A stretch of DNA of 64,000 bases from PNON01 sp963757065 (GCA_963757065.1 CAVWQC010000007.1:248001-312000); one strand, 5' to 3'; shown: positions 1-11,704, counted from the first letter of the stretch. The notes: generated by a model not told the origin, from the sequence alone. Made by a program: numbers and translations.

Positions 1-1331
1 TGTCCTCGCAAACGTGGGTTAAAAACCCGGTCCAATGCATACCCTACAAAGGAGAAGGCCAGCCCTGTGACCATCAAGAAAAAGGATGGTTCCAGCACCC
101 AATAGTACCAACCCTGATATAAAGCGCCTTGTGATTGAGAATCCTGGATGATTTTTCCCCAGGTTGGAAGGGTCGGGTCACCCAATCCTAGAATTGCCAG
201 GGAGGCCTCCAGGAACACATAGGATGGTATTAGCACTATGAATTGAGGGATCAACATGGGGATCAGGCGAGGAACCATGTATTGAATGATGACCCGCATA
301 TCGCTTGCGCCATAGGTTTTGGCTGCTTCTATATAAGGAGATTCCTTCACCTGTAAAAAAACCGCCCTGAAAGTTTTTATTCCCTGTCCGAAGATACTAA
401 AGATGATCACAGCGCTGAGTATTACAAAAATGCTGCGAGAATAGAATGTACCGATCATGATGAGTATTGGTAAAAATGGCAGTACCAGGTTTACTTCAGT
501 GATGCGCTGAAGCAAAGTGTCCACCCAGCCGCCAAACCATGCACTTATACCTGCTATGACCAATTGTGAAAGCGACGTACCGACAGCTGCCAGCAGACCA
601 AACAACAATGCGATTGGAGTTCCCCAAAGCAGGGCAACTCCCAAATCCCGCCTTAAATGATCCGTCCCGGCCCAACCAGCCAACTTACCATAGACCACCA
701 TTTCGACCGAAACATCAGCGGATTTATCGAAAGTGATCGCTTCAATTTTTAATTTATATTCACCCTTTACAGGACGTGACGAATTGTCTTCAGGGGAAGA
801 TAGAAATAACCCTTTCGATGCGACCAGATTATTCAATTTACGGGTTACTTTTGGATCTTGATTGATCCGGTATGTATATTTCGTATCGATGGAGAAATTT
901 CCAAGCCGTGTTTCTTTTCCGTCCGGAGCGATCCAAGTCAATCCGACAAAAGGAGCTTTTTCTGTAAATGTTGACTGAAAATATAAAGACATATCATCAG
1001 CAAAGTCATCATAGGTAAAGTTGACTGGCAGAATGATAGTAATAACATTTCCTTTTGAAGTCTCTTTAACAGTCTTGATCGATGTAGGATCTCCACTTTT
1101 TACATCGATCGTTTCCGGTAATTTATCTTTGCGAAATAAGTTAATCCACACAGGTCCGGCTAGTTTTGGATTTTTATACCAATCCTCTTCACTTCCCCGC
1201 CACAATGAAATGGCTTTGGAATAAGGAATGGAAGTTACAGCATAAATGGAGACTCCAACCAAACCTAAAATTATTGCTATACCGATAATGACAGTTGGAT
1301 AACGGAAAATTTCTCGGATTGATTTCAACAT
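1..1331 (-). CDS. Peptide-type ABC transporter permease, DppC-like, with a large extracytoplasmic insertion (3' end outside window)
   Basis: Inner-membrane permease of a dipeptide/oligopeptide importer, read from an ATG at 1331 with no stop before the window edge (about 443 codons seen). TM1 covers about residues 12-30. The signature GTDHLRRD, which normally follows TM1 closely, appears only near residue 222, so about 190 residues of predicted extracytoplasmic sequence are inserted between them. The EAA loop (EAAKTYGASDMRVI) near residue 335 would contact the ATPase. It lies 4 bp after the DppB-like gene, so they are co-transcribed. The usual ATPase genes should follow outside the window. Family assignment is firm; the role of the insertion is unknown. 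Confidence 0.88.
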   Translation of the reverse strand, partial: MLKSIREIFRYPTVIIGIAIILGLVGVSIYAVTSIPYSKAISLWRGSEEDWYKNPKLAGPVWINLFRKDKLPETIDVKSGDPTSIKTVKETSKGNVITIILPVNFTYDDFADDMSLYFQSTFTEKAPFVGLTWIAPDGKETRLGNFSIDTKYTYRINQDPKVTRKLNNLVASKGLFLSSPEDNSSRPVKGEYKLKIEAITFDKSADVSVEMVVYGKLAGWAGTDHLRRDLGVALLWGTPIALLFGLLAAVGTSLSQLVIAGISAWFGGWVDTLLQRITEVNLVLPFLPILIMIGTFYSRSIFVILSAVIIFSIFGQGIKTFRAVFLQVKESPYIEAAKTYGASDMRVIIQYMVPRLIPMLIPQFIVLIPSYVFLEASLAILGLGDPTLPTWGKIIQDSQSQGALYQGWYYWVLEPSFFLMVTGLAFSFVGYALDRVFNPRLRG

Positions 1332-1335
1332 TCTT

Positions 1336-2466
1336 CTAACCTCCAACTTTCACGCGCGGATCCACCAGGGCATAGACTAAATCCAAAATAAAAACGGTAA
1401 TTGCGAGCAGGTAAGAAAATATGACTGTTTCTCCAATAATGACCGGGGTGTCGAACAGACCCACAGCCTGATACAAGGCGCGGCCTAATCCTGGCCAGTT
1501 GAAGATAGTTTCAAAGATCGGAGCCCCGATCCATGATCCAATTACTAAAAGGGCGAAGCTTGTAATAATCGTAGGTAAAGTTGGGCGAAGGATATAATTA
1601 TTTTGGATGGCTCGTGATGATAATCCTTTCGCCTTAGCCATTTCGACGTAATCTTCACTTGAATAGATCAAAAAAAATGTCCGCCATGAAAAAATGCTTA
1701 AGAATATGGAACTGAGTGTGTATGCCATTACCGGCAGGATCATGTGCTTAAGCAAACTAAGAATATAAAGGATGGGTGATGCGGGTGGAGGAGAATCCAC
1801 CATGCCCCCAAAAGGCAAAATTTTCAATACAGATGCAAATATTAAGATAATAAATATTCCATAGAACCAGCCAGGAGCAGATGATAAAGGAGTTAGTGCA
1901 ACCGCTATCTTATCCAGGATGGACCCATATTTTCTGGATAGACCTAATGCAAATGTGGTGGCAATCATGAAAAGGAGAATATCTGATACTCCAAAAAGCA
2001 ACAGGGTTGGTGGTAACCGCTCTAATATGATTGTCCGAACTGAATTGGCGCCAGAATTGCTGACCATATTGAAAGCCCGGCCAAGATTAAGAGTAATTGC
2101 ATTTTTCAAGAAGTTGAAGCTGCGAATGGCAAATGGTCGATCCAAACCCAGCGCGTGAATGCGAGATTGAATTTGATCCTGGGACATTGTAGTACGCTGC
2201 TCAATCGTCAAACTCCGTAATGCAGGATTACTGGCCATTCTTGAATTTACATCTTCACGTATCTGGGCAATTCTGATCGTATCAACATATCCGCCCATAT
2301 TAGCGATTAATATTGTTATATAAAGACTCACAACTACAGTCGTGATCATGGTTAATAGACGAACAGCTGTATATTTTGTAATTCTTATGAGAGTCTTTAA
2401 CGCAACAGACTGTGTTTTTGGTTCAGAAATAGTTGGAGCAGCATTATAAGTAATCTCCTCGATCAT
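1336..2466 (-). CDS. Peptide-type ABC transporter permease, DppB-like
   Basis: First permease of the peptide importer, 376 residues. An N-terminal cytoplasmic stretch of about 30 residues precedes TM1 (about 34-56). A periplasmic segment follows with the family motif LGLDRPFAIRSFNFLKN, then five more membrane segments and the EAA loop (VEMAKAKGLSSRAIQNNYILRP) near residue 275 that docks the ATPase. The ATG at 2466 has a strong ribosome binding site (AAAGGAGGAG). It sits between the binding protein gene and the DppC-like gene, all on the minus strand, as in an ordinary dpp/opp operon. The substrate (peptide, sugar or other) cannot be told from sequence. Confidence 0.9.
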   Translation of the reverse strand: MIEEITYNAAPTISEPKTQSVALKTLIRITKYTAVRLLTMITTVVVSLYITILIANMGGYVDTIRIAQIREDVNSRMASNPALRSLTIEQRTTMSQDQIQSRIHALGLDRPFAIRSFNFLKNAITLNLGRAFNMVSNSGANSVRTIILERLPPTLLLFGVSDILLFMIATTFALGLSRKYGSILDKIAVALTPLSSAPGWFYGIFIILIFASVLKILPFGGMVDSPPPASPILYILSLLKHMILPVMAYTLSSIFLSIFSWRTFFLIYSSEDYVEMAKAKGLSSRAIQNNYILRPTLPTIITSFALLVIGSWIGAPIFETIFNWPGLGRALYQAVGLFDTPVIIGETVIFSYLLAITVFILDLVYALVDPRVKVGG

Positions 2467-2556
2467 ATTCTCCTCCTTTCAAAAGTAATGGATAGGAGCA
2501 GTAGGCGTGCCCCTATCCATCATGCCTAAGATGTTAGGATAGGCTAATCCATCGGA

Positions 2557-5161
2557 TTACTTGGTTACGACAAACTCAACTGTTTCGAAAGCAGGCAGAC
2601 TGACTGTTTTGGAAGCAGCAGCTACAGAGAGTTTTGAAGTCCCTTCAGTTAATTGAGCTGTCAATTCGGTACTGAGAGTGATACTGTATTGGCCGTCAGC
2701 AACAAAATCAACTTTTCCTGAGTAAATTGATTCTCCATTACTGTTGAACAATGTGTAAGAGACTGAATCAACACTCTTGACTGGATAGGGTTGATCTCCG
2801 AATTTGAGGGAAACATCGAAGGTAGTCTCTTCGCCAGCAATGACAGCAGCTGGACCTTCCACCGCCAGGGTCATCATTTCAGGTGAGCTGAAACCTGCGA
2901 ATTGATCGGCAGGGAATAGATAGTTCTCGTTTCGCACGACAGTGATGGATCCTTCAACCGGGAAGACTTGATCAACAATGTACGGACCGGTTCCAATAAC
3001 CATGTGTTTGTGAGCTGCATAGAAAGCCTTGAGGTTGTTATAACGGGCGACAGCCTCGTCAGCAGTCACATAGGCACCCATTGTTGGCGCAAACGGGATG
3101 TACTTATCAGCAATATATTGCTCGACATATGCCATTTGAATATCAAGGGTTGGACCGGATACCTGGCTGGTGTAATCAACTTCTTTTAAAGTGGATTTAT
3201 TCTTGGTGAATGCCATTTTTCCATCAGCTTCCCCTTGAATTGCGGGTGCCAGGTTATGCCAGGCCATCATTCCACCAGCATATTGGGTGAGGGTGTAATA
3301 ATTCGGGAACCAATCTTTTGTATTGTTTTCCGCGTCCAATTGGTATTGATCATCATATGTTTCGATGGTCAGCGGTTCTGTAGAGACGATCCTTACTCCC
3401 TTGAAATGGTCCAGGAAAGTTGTGAGGCTGGAACCCATGTCTTCATCGTATATTTTGCTCTCCACTTTTCCGGGATCGAAATGCATGATCATGTTGAAAA
3501 CAAAATCTGCCGGGGTGAATGCACTGCCATCATGCCAGGTTGTTTTCCAAAGTTCTGGTACATAAACTACCGTATTTTTGATTTTGGCAGTTTGACTCCA
3601 TGTTGGGTCAGCAGCAGCCTTCTCGGCAGCAGTGATGAATTTCTGATTAGTTGCATCCCAATCCACCCATGTTTCGTCAGGCACTGTAATTTCTTTGGCA
3701 TAACTAAGGGTCGTCCAATCACTCTGCGGGGCAGCAATGGGCAAGCCTTCCTCTGCGAGGACATCGGATTTCTGGACCAATTTGGGCATTAATAAGACCA
3801 GTGTACGGGTTGTATATGATCCCATAATCCACTGTCATACCACGAACAATGTTATCGTCGACCCAATTTGAGCCAGCAACAGGATTCCAGGCGTCCACTA
3901 ACAGAGCAGAATTGGCTACTCTTACTTCACCACCCTCGTTTCCTATCTTTCGGACGGTGAAAGGGAAAAGTTGTGATCCAAAACCAGCAGCCAGGTCTGA
4001 AGCTCCCTCAACTTTATTTGAAAATGCTTCAAAAGATATGGAGTCATTTACCCAAACACCCCACCATGACTCTTCCATGGACATCGGTACTGCCTTGGCA
4101 AAAAGTTCCCGCCGTTCGTCCATGCTTTTAAAATTGTTTGTATACAGGTCATCAGACATTATTGAAAGTTCTTCTGAAGGTTGGTATGAGCTCATAACCG
4201 TGATCTGGGTCAGTTTGCCAGTGTTGTACTGGTTAAAATTTAGGCCTTCATCCCTGTAGATCTGGGGGCTGATCCAGCCGGCCGTATAGTAGTTAAAAGT
4301 ACAAGGAAGAGGATCTCCCTGCCAGATTGGGGCAGCTTCCACCCGGATCTTTTCCTGACGGTCAACCGTAAAACCCAATAACTCCATCTGGTTGGCAAAA
4401 TAATTTCCAATTTCCTTGCGCTTGTCTTCGGTTCTTATCAAACCGATGACTATAACCGGTTTACCTTTGTACTGCCATTTGCCATCAGTACCCAATGTCG
4501 CACCGAGAGTTGGCATCTGGGCATTTACAACAGCCTTCGCTTTTTCCAAATCGTAGGCATATTTGGTTTCGACAGCGCCAAAGATGTCAGCATAGCGGGC
4601 ATAATCAGGAAATGCTGTGGTGAAGGGTGTATATTTTGCTTTGGCAAGTCCACCAAAAATTTCCTGGACGACATAATTCCGATCAATTGCCCAGTTCATC
4701 GCTTCCCGAATTTTCATGTCCGTGAAGGGGTTGAGCAAACTGGTATCTGTGCATTGGACAGTATTAAATAAGATCTGGTTACTGCTGCCATATACCTTTG
4801 CACTCGAAAGGCTTGGATCACCCAAGACTTTATCGTATACATCAGCTTTATCGATAGTAGCAGAATATATATCAATTGCTCCAGCTTGAATTTGAGCAAC
4901 AGCGGGCTCAGCATCAGGAATGGCAGAAAATATCACCTTGTCCAGCCAGCTTCCCAGTCGTGTAGTCTTGGGTTCTACAACAGGTTCGGGTTGAACTACA
5001 ACCGGGGCAGGTTCACTGGTTGGAGATTCTGGTGCAGATGTATCTGTTGGGGGGTTTGTATTTTGTGGAATTTCTGTTGGTTGAGCAGCCCCGTTACAGG
5101 CTACAAGGAATAAACTCAGGACAACTAGAAGGCTTAATAACTTCATCAATTTCAGTGACAT
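2557..5161 (-). CDS. Solute-binding lipoprotein, SBP family 5 (frameshifted)
   Basis: Extracytoplasmic binding protein of the peptide-type transporter. The N-terminus is a lipoprotein signal (MSLKLMKLLSLL...LFLVAC, lipobox Cys22) followed by a Thr/Pro/Glu linker. Family-5 features include NTVQCTDTSLLNPFTDMKIREAMNWAIDR and, in the second half, WHDGSAFTPADFVFNM. One extra base near 3786 (CCCAAA on the coding strand) splits it into two overlapping frames: ...YNPYTGLINA joins KLVQKSDVLAEEG. Reconstructed length is about 868 residues, long for the family, because the last ~100 residues form an Ig-like beta domain (EGPAAVIAGEETTFDVSLKF...). The two permeases follow downstream. Function is firm; substrate unknown. 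Confidence 0.85.
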
Positions 5162-5529
5162 ACGTTTTCTCCTCTTTATGATTATTTTTGGTTCTGGAAA
5201 ATATGTGGAACGAGTGTTTTTATAGGATCACCTCCCCGTTTGGAAATCAAAATTATGATTATTGAGTTAAAACTGGATGTTGGGTTCCATACAATAAAAA
5301 TATAGCAACCTGAAAGAGAAACTACATGCTACCTGGTGCGGGTTATATACACCCTGATAGTATGGTTTCAAACACCTACTGGGGGATTACCTGGTATTAT
5401 GAAAAACCCCCTTGCAGGAGGGGGAAAATACAATCTGGATATTTATAAGAATCTGAATTCATCATCTATAATGTTTATAAGTGTATTTATCTCCCACTTT
5501 ATTATTGTGTCCTATCAAATTAGGAAAAG
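5162..5529. other. Divergent intergenic region upstream of the binding protein and the sensor kinase genes
   Basis: AT-rich, non-coding stretch between two divergently transcribed units. It should hold both promoters, but I cannot single out a convincing -35/-10 pair for either. It contains the G/C hairpin listed separately (5407-5424). Confidence 0.5.
5402..5424 (-). terminator. Terminator-like hairpin in the divergent region
   Basis: CCCCCT (5407-5412) pairs with AGGGGG (5419-5424). Read on the minus strand the stem is followed by TTTTT, the form of an intrinsic terminator. No minus-strand gene ends here, so it may attenuate a long leader of the binding-protein operon or stop antisense reading. 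Confidence 0.35.
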
Positions 5530-8500
5530 ATGAGAAAGTTGCATTTATTATGGTTGGTCTTATTTACCATCCCGTTGGTTTCTTGCTCAAGCACTGGAAC
5601 AACGAATATAGCTCACTTCGATTCCTGTGGTTCCAACGCCAGCGATCGTACAACCGATCTATCAATCCCCTGATCCATGGAGCACCATTCGGTTTAACTC
5701 TTTATATGTTGAAGATGGCCTTTCGCAGAGCTCTGTCAGGGCAATCATCCAGGATAAGCAGGGTTTTTTATGGATCGGCACAGAAGATGGTTTAAATCGT
5801 TATGATGGGTACCATTTCAAAACTTACCGTCCGGATCCCGATGACCCGGCAAGTTTGAGTGATCGCTTTATCGTAGACCTCTACGAAGATAACGAAGGAT
5901 ACCTGTGGATTGCCACATACCAGGGTGGACTGAATAAATATGATCCAAGAACCGATAAATTTTCAAATTTCCGGCATATTCCCGGTGACTCGACGAGTTT
6001 AAGCTCAGATAACGTTCGGACTATTCTTGAAGATAATACCGGGGGACTCTGGGTGGGTACGATTGCAGGATTGGATTATTTGGATAAAAATACGGGTAAA
6101 ATCGACCATTACCGGTACACTCCTGATGATCCGGGTAGTATGAGCAGTAATAATATTACGACCCTTGTCATGGATAAAAAAGGAATCTTATGGGTGGGGA
6201 CCGGTGATGCAGGTATCAATCAATTTGATCCTGCAGCCAAATCTTTCCGTCATTTCCGGAATGATCCCAAAGATCAGACAACGATCAGTGGTGATACTAT
6301 ACGATCCATCCAGGTTGCTCCGAATGGTGACCTTTGGATCGGAACATCAGATGGATTAAGCAGGTTTGATCCGGATACAGGCAAATCCAAGCGCAGATGG
6401 ATCACATCTGCACAGTCAACGAATAGATCTCCACACGAAATCATGACGACATTCGTTGACCGGAGTGGAACTTTATGGGTTGGAACTGTCGATCAGGGAT
6501 TGGACCGGTTTGATGAACAAACCAATAAATTTGTTAATTATCATCATATTCCCGCTCTTCAAAATACTTTGAGCAACAACACTGTTTTATCGATCTACGA
6601 GGATCGGGAAGGTGTAATGTGGATTGGAACCTATGGCGGTGGGATAAATAAATATAATCGCAGTCAGGATAAGTTTAAATATTACCGCAACAATCCTGAG
6701 AATCCGGATAGCCTGACAAGTGATCACGTATTCAATTTATTTGTTGACCCGACCGGTGTCACCTGGATTGCCACAGCTGATGGGTTGGAACGTTTTGATC
6801 CGGTTACCGGAAAATTTCTTCATTATAAGCATGTCACCAAACGCCCGGGCAGTTTGAGCAATAATCGGGTCTGGTTTGTTTTTCGCGATAGTAAAAAGCA
6901 GCTCTGGGTAGCCACTAATGATGGACTGAATCGATTGGATGAACCAACCGGGCAGTTTATTCATTATTTCCATTATGATAATGACCCTGGAAGCATAGCA
7001 GATAATGTCGTTCATACAATATATGAAGATGAATCGGGTGAATTATGGTTTGGTACCGGACAAGGACTCGATCGGTTTGACCGGGAGATGAATAAATTCA
7101 TTCATTACCGTGATCCGAATAAACCACTGGGAGATGGGGCGGATTCGGTGTCAGCCATTTCGGAAGATAGCACCGGAAGACTTTGGGTAGGCACTTACAA
7201 TTCCGGGCTATTTTCATTAGACCCTGACCGGCAGAAATTTACCTATTACATGCATGACTCGAATGACCATACCAGCATTAGCAATAATCTTATCCTGGCG
7301 ATCACCCGGGATTCTGCTGGCGACATTTGGATCGGGACTGACAGCGGATTGAACAAATATCTTCCGGAAACCGATTCGTTTGAAGCCTATACTGAACAGA
7401 ATGGTTTACCGAATGAAGTGATCTATGCTGTAGTGGATGATAAAAATGGCAGTCTCTGGCTAAGTACTAACCTGGGTATTTCCCGCTTTGATCCAAAGTT
7501 GAAAACTTTCCAAAACTATACAGTCAGGGATGGTTTACAGGGAAATGAATTTAATGCCGGTGGTTATGGGCAGGGATCAGATGGTTCCATCCTCTTCGGC
7601 GGGATCAACGGGTTCAATATTTTTTATCCGGCGAAAATTCAAGATAATTCATATATCCCGCCGGTGATGCTCACTGAAATTCTGGTTAACGGCCAGCCTG
7701 TTCGATCTGACATTGCCGTCCCCTGGCTGGAAAATTTGGCCATAAAATGGCCGCAAGATTCATTTGAATTTACTTTTACTTCACTAAGTTATGCAGAACC
7801 ACAGAACAACCAGTATGCTTATAAACTGGAAGGTTTTGATGAAGATTGGAACATTATCGGTAATAACCGGGTTGGACGCTATACCAACCTTCCAGGTGGA
7901 ATTTACACACTTCAACTAAAAGCCTCAAATAACGATGGAGTTTGGAATGAAGCCGGAAAGGCCATTCAGGTGGTTGTGCTTGCGCCTTTCTGGAAGACCT
8001 GGTGGTTCATAGGTGTTGTTCTAATTGTGGTATTTGGCTGCATCGGTATTATCTACCGGTTGCGCCTGCGCAGTATTGAGAAACAAAAACTTGAGCTGGA
8101 AAGATTGGTTAACGAGCGCGCGACCAAGATCGAACAATTATTTGAACAGAATAAGGAATTGGCAGTTGTGGAAGAGAGAAATCGCCTGGCGCGGGATCTC
8201 CATGATAGTGCCAAGCAGAAAGCATTTGCCAGCCTTGCACAGTTAGGCACAGCACGAGGTCTCATCAATATTGATATCAACGGTGCAAAAAAGCATTTGG
8301 GTGAAGCAGAGAATTTGGTCTATGAAGTCATTCAAGAACTGACATTTCTAATCCAGGAAATGTACCCGATCGCCTTGAAGGATAAAGGATTATCCAATGC
8401 CTTGCGGGAATATGTTTTTGAATGGGAAACACGCAACGATATTCGGGTAAATTTGCTGATAGAAGGTGAAAGTAATTTACGATTGGAAATTGAACAGGCG

Positions 8501-8797
8501 ATCTACCGGATCATCCAGGAATCTCTGGCAAATATTGCCCGTCACAGCCATGCCACACAGGTGGAGTTCTCTGTAAAGTACAATTTGGAAAATGTTGAAG
8601 TCAACATTTGCGACAATGGGCAGGGCTTCGATCTTGACCAAAAACCAAATGGAATTGGACTTCGTTCCATGCGGGAACGGGCAAAAAGTGTTGGTGGAAC
8701 TCTTGAGATCAAATGTTCAAATGGAAATGGAACCCGGGTGATCATTAATATCCCTATAATTAAGCAGGAAGAAATGAGTGGAGGTCAAAATGTCTGA
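5530..8797 (+). CDS. Beta-propeller sensor histidine kinase (two-component, HisKA_3 type; frameshifted near the start)
   Basis: Membrane sensor kinase with an extracytoplasmic two-bladed-propeller type sensor. More than a dozen reg_prop repeats (forms of GxLWIGTxxGLNRYDPxTxxF) fill about residues 30-680, followed by a Y_Y_Y domain, one TM helix (WWFIGVVLIVVFGCIGIIY), a coiled coil, the phosphoacceptor box RLARDLHDSAKQ and a HATPase_c domain (NGQGFDLD, NGIGLRSM). An in-frame GTG at 5627 gives no export signal. The ATG at 5530 gives MRKLHLLWLVLFTIPLVSC, a lipoprotein-like signal, which joins the main frame if one base near 5616 is removed, so I start there. The stop overlaps the regulator start by 8 bp. 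Confidence 0.88.
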
Positions 8798-9440
8798 TCC
8801 CATCAGCATTATTATTGTTGATGATCATGAAGTGGTTCGGAGTGGAGTTCGTTCTTACCTGATGACCACTTCCGATTTCGTTGTTATTGGTGAGGCGGCC
8901 TCTGGTGAAGAAGCCATCAAGCTGGTCACAGAACACATTCCGGATGTTGTATTAATGGACCTCATTATGCCTGGAATGGACGGCGTCGAGACGACCAGGC
9001 AGATCAAGAAGATCAGCCCGCGAACCCAGATCGTGGTGCTTACATCTTTCCATGATGATGACCACATCTTCCCGGCGTTAAAAGCCGGAGCCATTTCTTA
9101 TATCTTAAAGGATATGAAAATGGAAAAGCTGGTCGAGGCGTTACATCGGGCTATCAATGGAGAGGTTACCCTCCATCCGCTGGTGGCAACCCGGGTGCTT
9201 CAAAACCTGCGGGGTGAGCACAGCTCGGACGATCCATTTTATGCTGACCTGACAGAACGCGAGCTGGATGTTCTCAAACTCATCGCCAATGGTATGACGA
9301 ACAGCCAGATCGCTGAAAAGCTGGTCATCACCGAAAACACGGTCAAAGGCCATGTGAGCAATATACTCAGCAAACTGCATGTTGCTGACCGCACTCAGGT
9401 GGCGGTTTATGCCTGGCAAAAAGGGATCGTGAAGAGATAA
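8790..9440 (+). CDS. Response regulator, NarL/FixJ family
   Basis: Cytoplasmic DNA-binding partner of the preceding kinase, 216 residues. The receiver domain has acidic pocket D11/D12, phosphoacceptor Asp57 in VVLMDLIMPGMDG, the switch Thr in VVVLTSFHDDD and the Lys of YILKD. The output domain is a LuxR-type helix-turn-helix (LTERELDVLKLIANGMTNSQIAEKLVITENTVKGHVSNIL). The start is the ATG at 8790, preceded by GGAGGT; a GTG at 8778 is in frame but lacks a ribosome binding site. Its 8-bp overlap with the kinase gene indicates translational coupling. Target genes cannot be read from the sequence. Confidence 0.93.
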   Translation: MSDPISIIIVDDHEVVRSGVRSYLMTTSDFVVIGEAASGEEAIKLVTEHIPDVVLMDLIMPGMDGVETTRQIKKISPRTQIVVLTSFHDDDHIFPALKAGAISYILKDMKMEKLVEALHRAINGEVTLHPLVATRVLQNLRGEHSSDDPFYADLTERELDVLKLIANGMTNSQIAEKLVITENTVKGHVSNILSKLHVADRTQVAVYAWQKGIVKR

Positions 9441-9461
9441 ATTTGTCAAAATGAAAAAGGA

Positions 9462-10662
9462 TCATCCTTCGACAAGGATTTTTACGGGTTCTTTTACGAA
9501 ATACAGACAAAGCCAGCCGATCAAATATCCGAGCGCGGCGATCACGTACATCCAGGGTGCACCAAACAGGTCATACGCCATTCCAGTGAGCGGTGTTGCA
9601 AAGATGTTGATGATATTTATCAGGGTAACTGTATAAAGAGCCATGACGGTTCCCCGAGCTGGATCTGGCAATAGATCGCTAATATACCGGATACCAGCGA
9701 TTGTATAAAAGCTGAACGAGACTCCTGCCAGAACCCTGGTGATGATGATCATGGCGACGGACGGGAAGAAATAGACCATTAGCCTCAGGACGGCATAACT
9801 CAGCATCGAAAAAAGCAGCAATTGCCGGGCGGTGGATTTTCCTCTTAGCAGGCGGTCCGTCCAGGGCATCATGGGCAGCTCAATAATCGCTCCTATCATC
9901 CCTGCCACACCGATGAGAAATTCAGAAGAACCCAGTTTATCCATATAGAGGATCTCAAATTGCTGCACTCCGCAGTTCCCGATACCAATTGCGATCAGCA
10001 ATAATCCATAACCAATTGCCGCGCGGTTATGCAGGAGCATTTTAATAACCGAGGTTAACGAATGTGAAGTCTCATTTTGACTTCTTTTTGTGTCGAGCCA
10101 ATTGTGGTTGACGAAAATTAGAGCGCCTGCCGCCAGCATCATAGTGATCGCTGTCCCCACAAAGATGATCGAGATTCCATACTGTTCTATCAGCCAGCCG
10201 GCGATTAATACGATCGGGCACCATCCCACCGAAGCCCAGACACGGATGCTGCCAAATCCGGATCGGGTGGATTCTGTGACTGAGACAGCCAGGGAATCAG
10301 AGAGGGGACTGATGGCTGCGAAGGTGATATTGCGAATAGCGATAATGATCAGGATCCAAATGAAGGTCACTCTGCTGACCCAGGATGATGGCAAATGATG
10401 CTGTGGCGATCAGAGAGATCTGCAGGATCAGCCGTCCTTTGCCGCTCTTCGCTGCGATATCTGTCCAAATGGGAGAAAAGATCAACGCCATGAGTGCTGC
10501 TATCGAAGCAATCCAGCCGATCTGGGTGCCGTTCAATCCCAGACGGGCACAAAAGAGGTTGAAGAAAGGCCAGAAGAAGCCTAAACCTCCCAGCCAGAGG
10601 AAGTAATAGATCCGCATGGTCCATAGATTGCGGGAGGAATTTACCTGGTCATCAGACGTCAT
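9462..10662 (-). CDS. Major facilitator superfamily transporter (frameshifted)
   Basis: Polytopic membrane carrier of about 400 residues, closest in style to the MFS_1-like/LacY-type group. The N-terminal part (MRIYYFLWLGGLGFFWPFFNLFCARLGLNGTQIG) runs to ...IATASFAIILG. One extra base near 10380 then moves the frame to VSRVTFIWILIIIAIRNITFAAISPLSDS. The second frame carries the remaining helices and ends KEPVKILVEG. Both halves have continuous hydrophobic helices, so the gene is probably intact in the organism. It converges with the response regulator, only 21 bp away. Substrate unknown. Confidence 0.8.
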
Positions 10663-10750
10663 AACAATTATTTTACTTTCAATTACACAGTTATTTCAAT
10701 AGATATTTGAAACAGGTGATAATATCGGTAAGTTGGTTTCACTTTGATAC

Positions 10751-10780
10751 TTGTATATTTGTACCAATACACGATATAAT
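10751..10780 (+). promoter_or_regulatory. Probable sigma-70 type promoter of modA
   Basis: TTGTAT (10751-10756), an 18-bp spacer and TATAAT (10775-10780) lie about 60 bp before the modA start. Just downstream AATAAATGAATAATC is nearly repeated (about 10789-10814), a possible regulator site but AT-rich enough to arise by chance. Confidence 0.55.
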
Positions 10781-10841
10781 ACTATTCAATAAATGAATAA
10801 TCAATAAATGAATATAATTATATAGTCATAGGAGTATGAAT

Positions 10842-11704
10842 ATGAAATTATTGAAGGTTATATTTTTGTCATGTGTTAATCGCGGCTATCATGGTATCCT
10901 GCACTCCAGCAGCCACTCCAACGACAGTGCCTAGTTACAGCTACCAGCAACCCAGGAATTGGTCCTCAACCAAAGTCGAGCCTAAAAAACTGACTGTTTT
11001 GGCGGCGGCGTCTTTGACTGAATCATTTACCGAACTTGGCAAATTATTCGAAACCCAGAATCCGGGAGTAACTGTTACCTTCAACTTTGCCGGTTCCCAG
11101 CAGCTTGCGCAGCAGCTTGGTGAGGGTGCTGATGCAGATGTGTTCGCGAGCGCCAGCAAGAAATATATGGATGCTGCCATTGAATCAAAAAGAGTTAATG
11201 CAGATAGTGCAACGACATTCGTGAAAAACCGCCTGGTTGTCATTTTCCCCAAAGATAATCCAGCAGATTTGATGGAATTGAAAGATCTTGCGAAAACTGG
11301 AATCAAGCTGGATCTGGCGGATAAAGTAGTACCGGTTGGGCAATACTCATTGGATTTCCTTGACAAAGCTATCAAGGATCCGGGATTTCGATCCACAATT
11401 CAAGGACAACGTTATTAAGAATGTAGTATCTTATGAAGATAATGTGAAAACTGTTTTAAACAAGGTTGTCCTGGGTGAAGTAGATGCGGGGATTGTATAT
11501 GTCACAGACATCACCTCCGAGGCCGCAAAAAAAGTAGGAACGATTGAAATTCCAGATACATTAAACACGATCGCAAATTATCCTATTGCCCCAATTTCTG
11601 ACAGCAAGAACTCTGAACTAGCCAAAGCTTTTGTTACTCTGGTTCTTTCACCAGACGGGCAGGCAATCATGGCAAAATATGGATTCATTCCTGTAGTAAA
11701 GTAG
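10842..11704 (+). CDS. modA: Molybdate ABC transporter substrate-binding lipoprotein ModA (two frame shifts)
   Basis: Extracytoplasmic molybdate-binding protein. Core motifs are LTVLAAASLTESFTELGKLFE, FNFAGSQQLAQQLGEGADADVFASA and GEVDAGIVYVTDI, typical of ModA. Two single-base insertions break it. Near 10872, MKLLKVIFLS must join VLIAAIMVSC to restore a lipoprotein signal with its lipobox. Near 11388, ...AIKDPG must join FDPQFKDNVIKNVV. GGAGT precedes the ATG. Reconstructed length is about 287 residues. It is followed by a strong terminator and no modB or modC is nearby, so it is an orphan binding protein in this window. Confidence 0.85.

Noticed and set aside
5627..5640. GTG start for the sensor kinase
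   Set aside because: No ribosome binding site and no export signal; the ATG at 5530 with a one-base correction explains both.
9463..9490. CCTTCGAC repeat copy at the end of the MFS gene
   Set aside because: The bases encode the C-terminus KILVEG of the transporter and lack the hairpin arms, so the similarity is chance.
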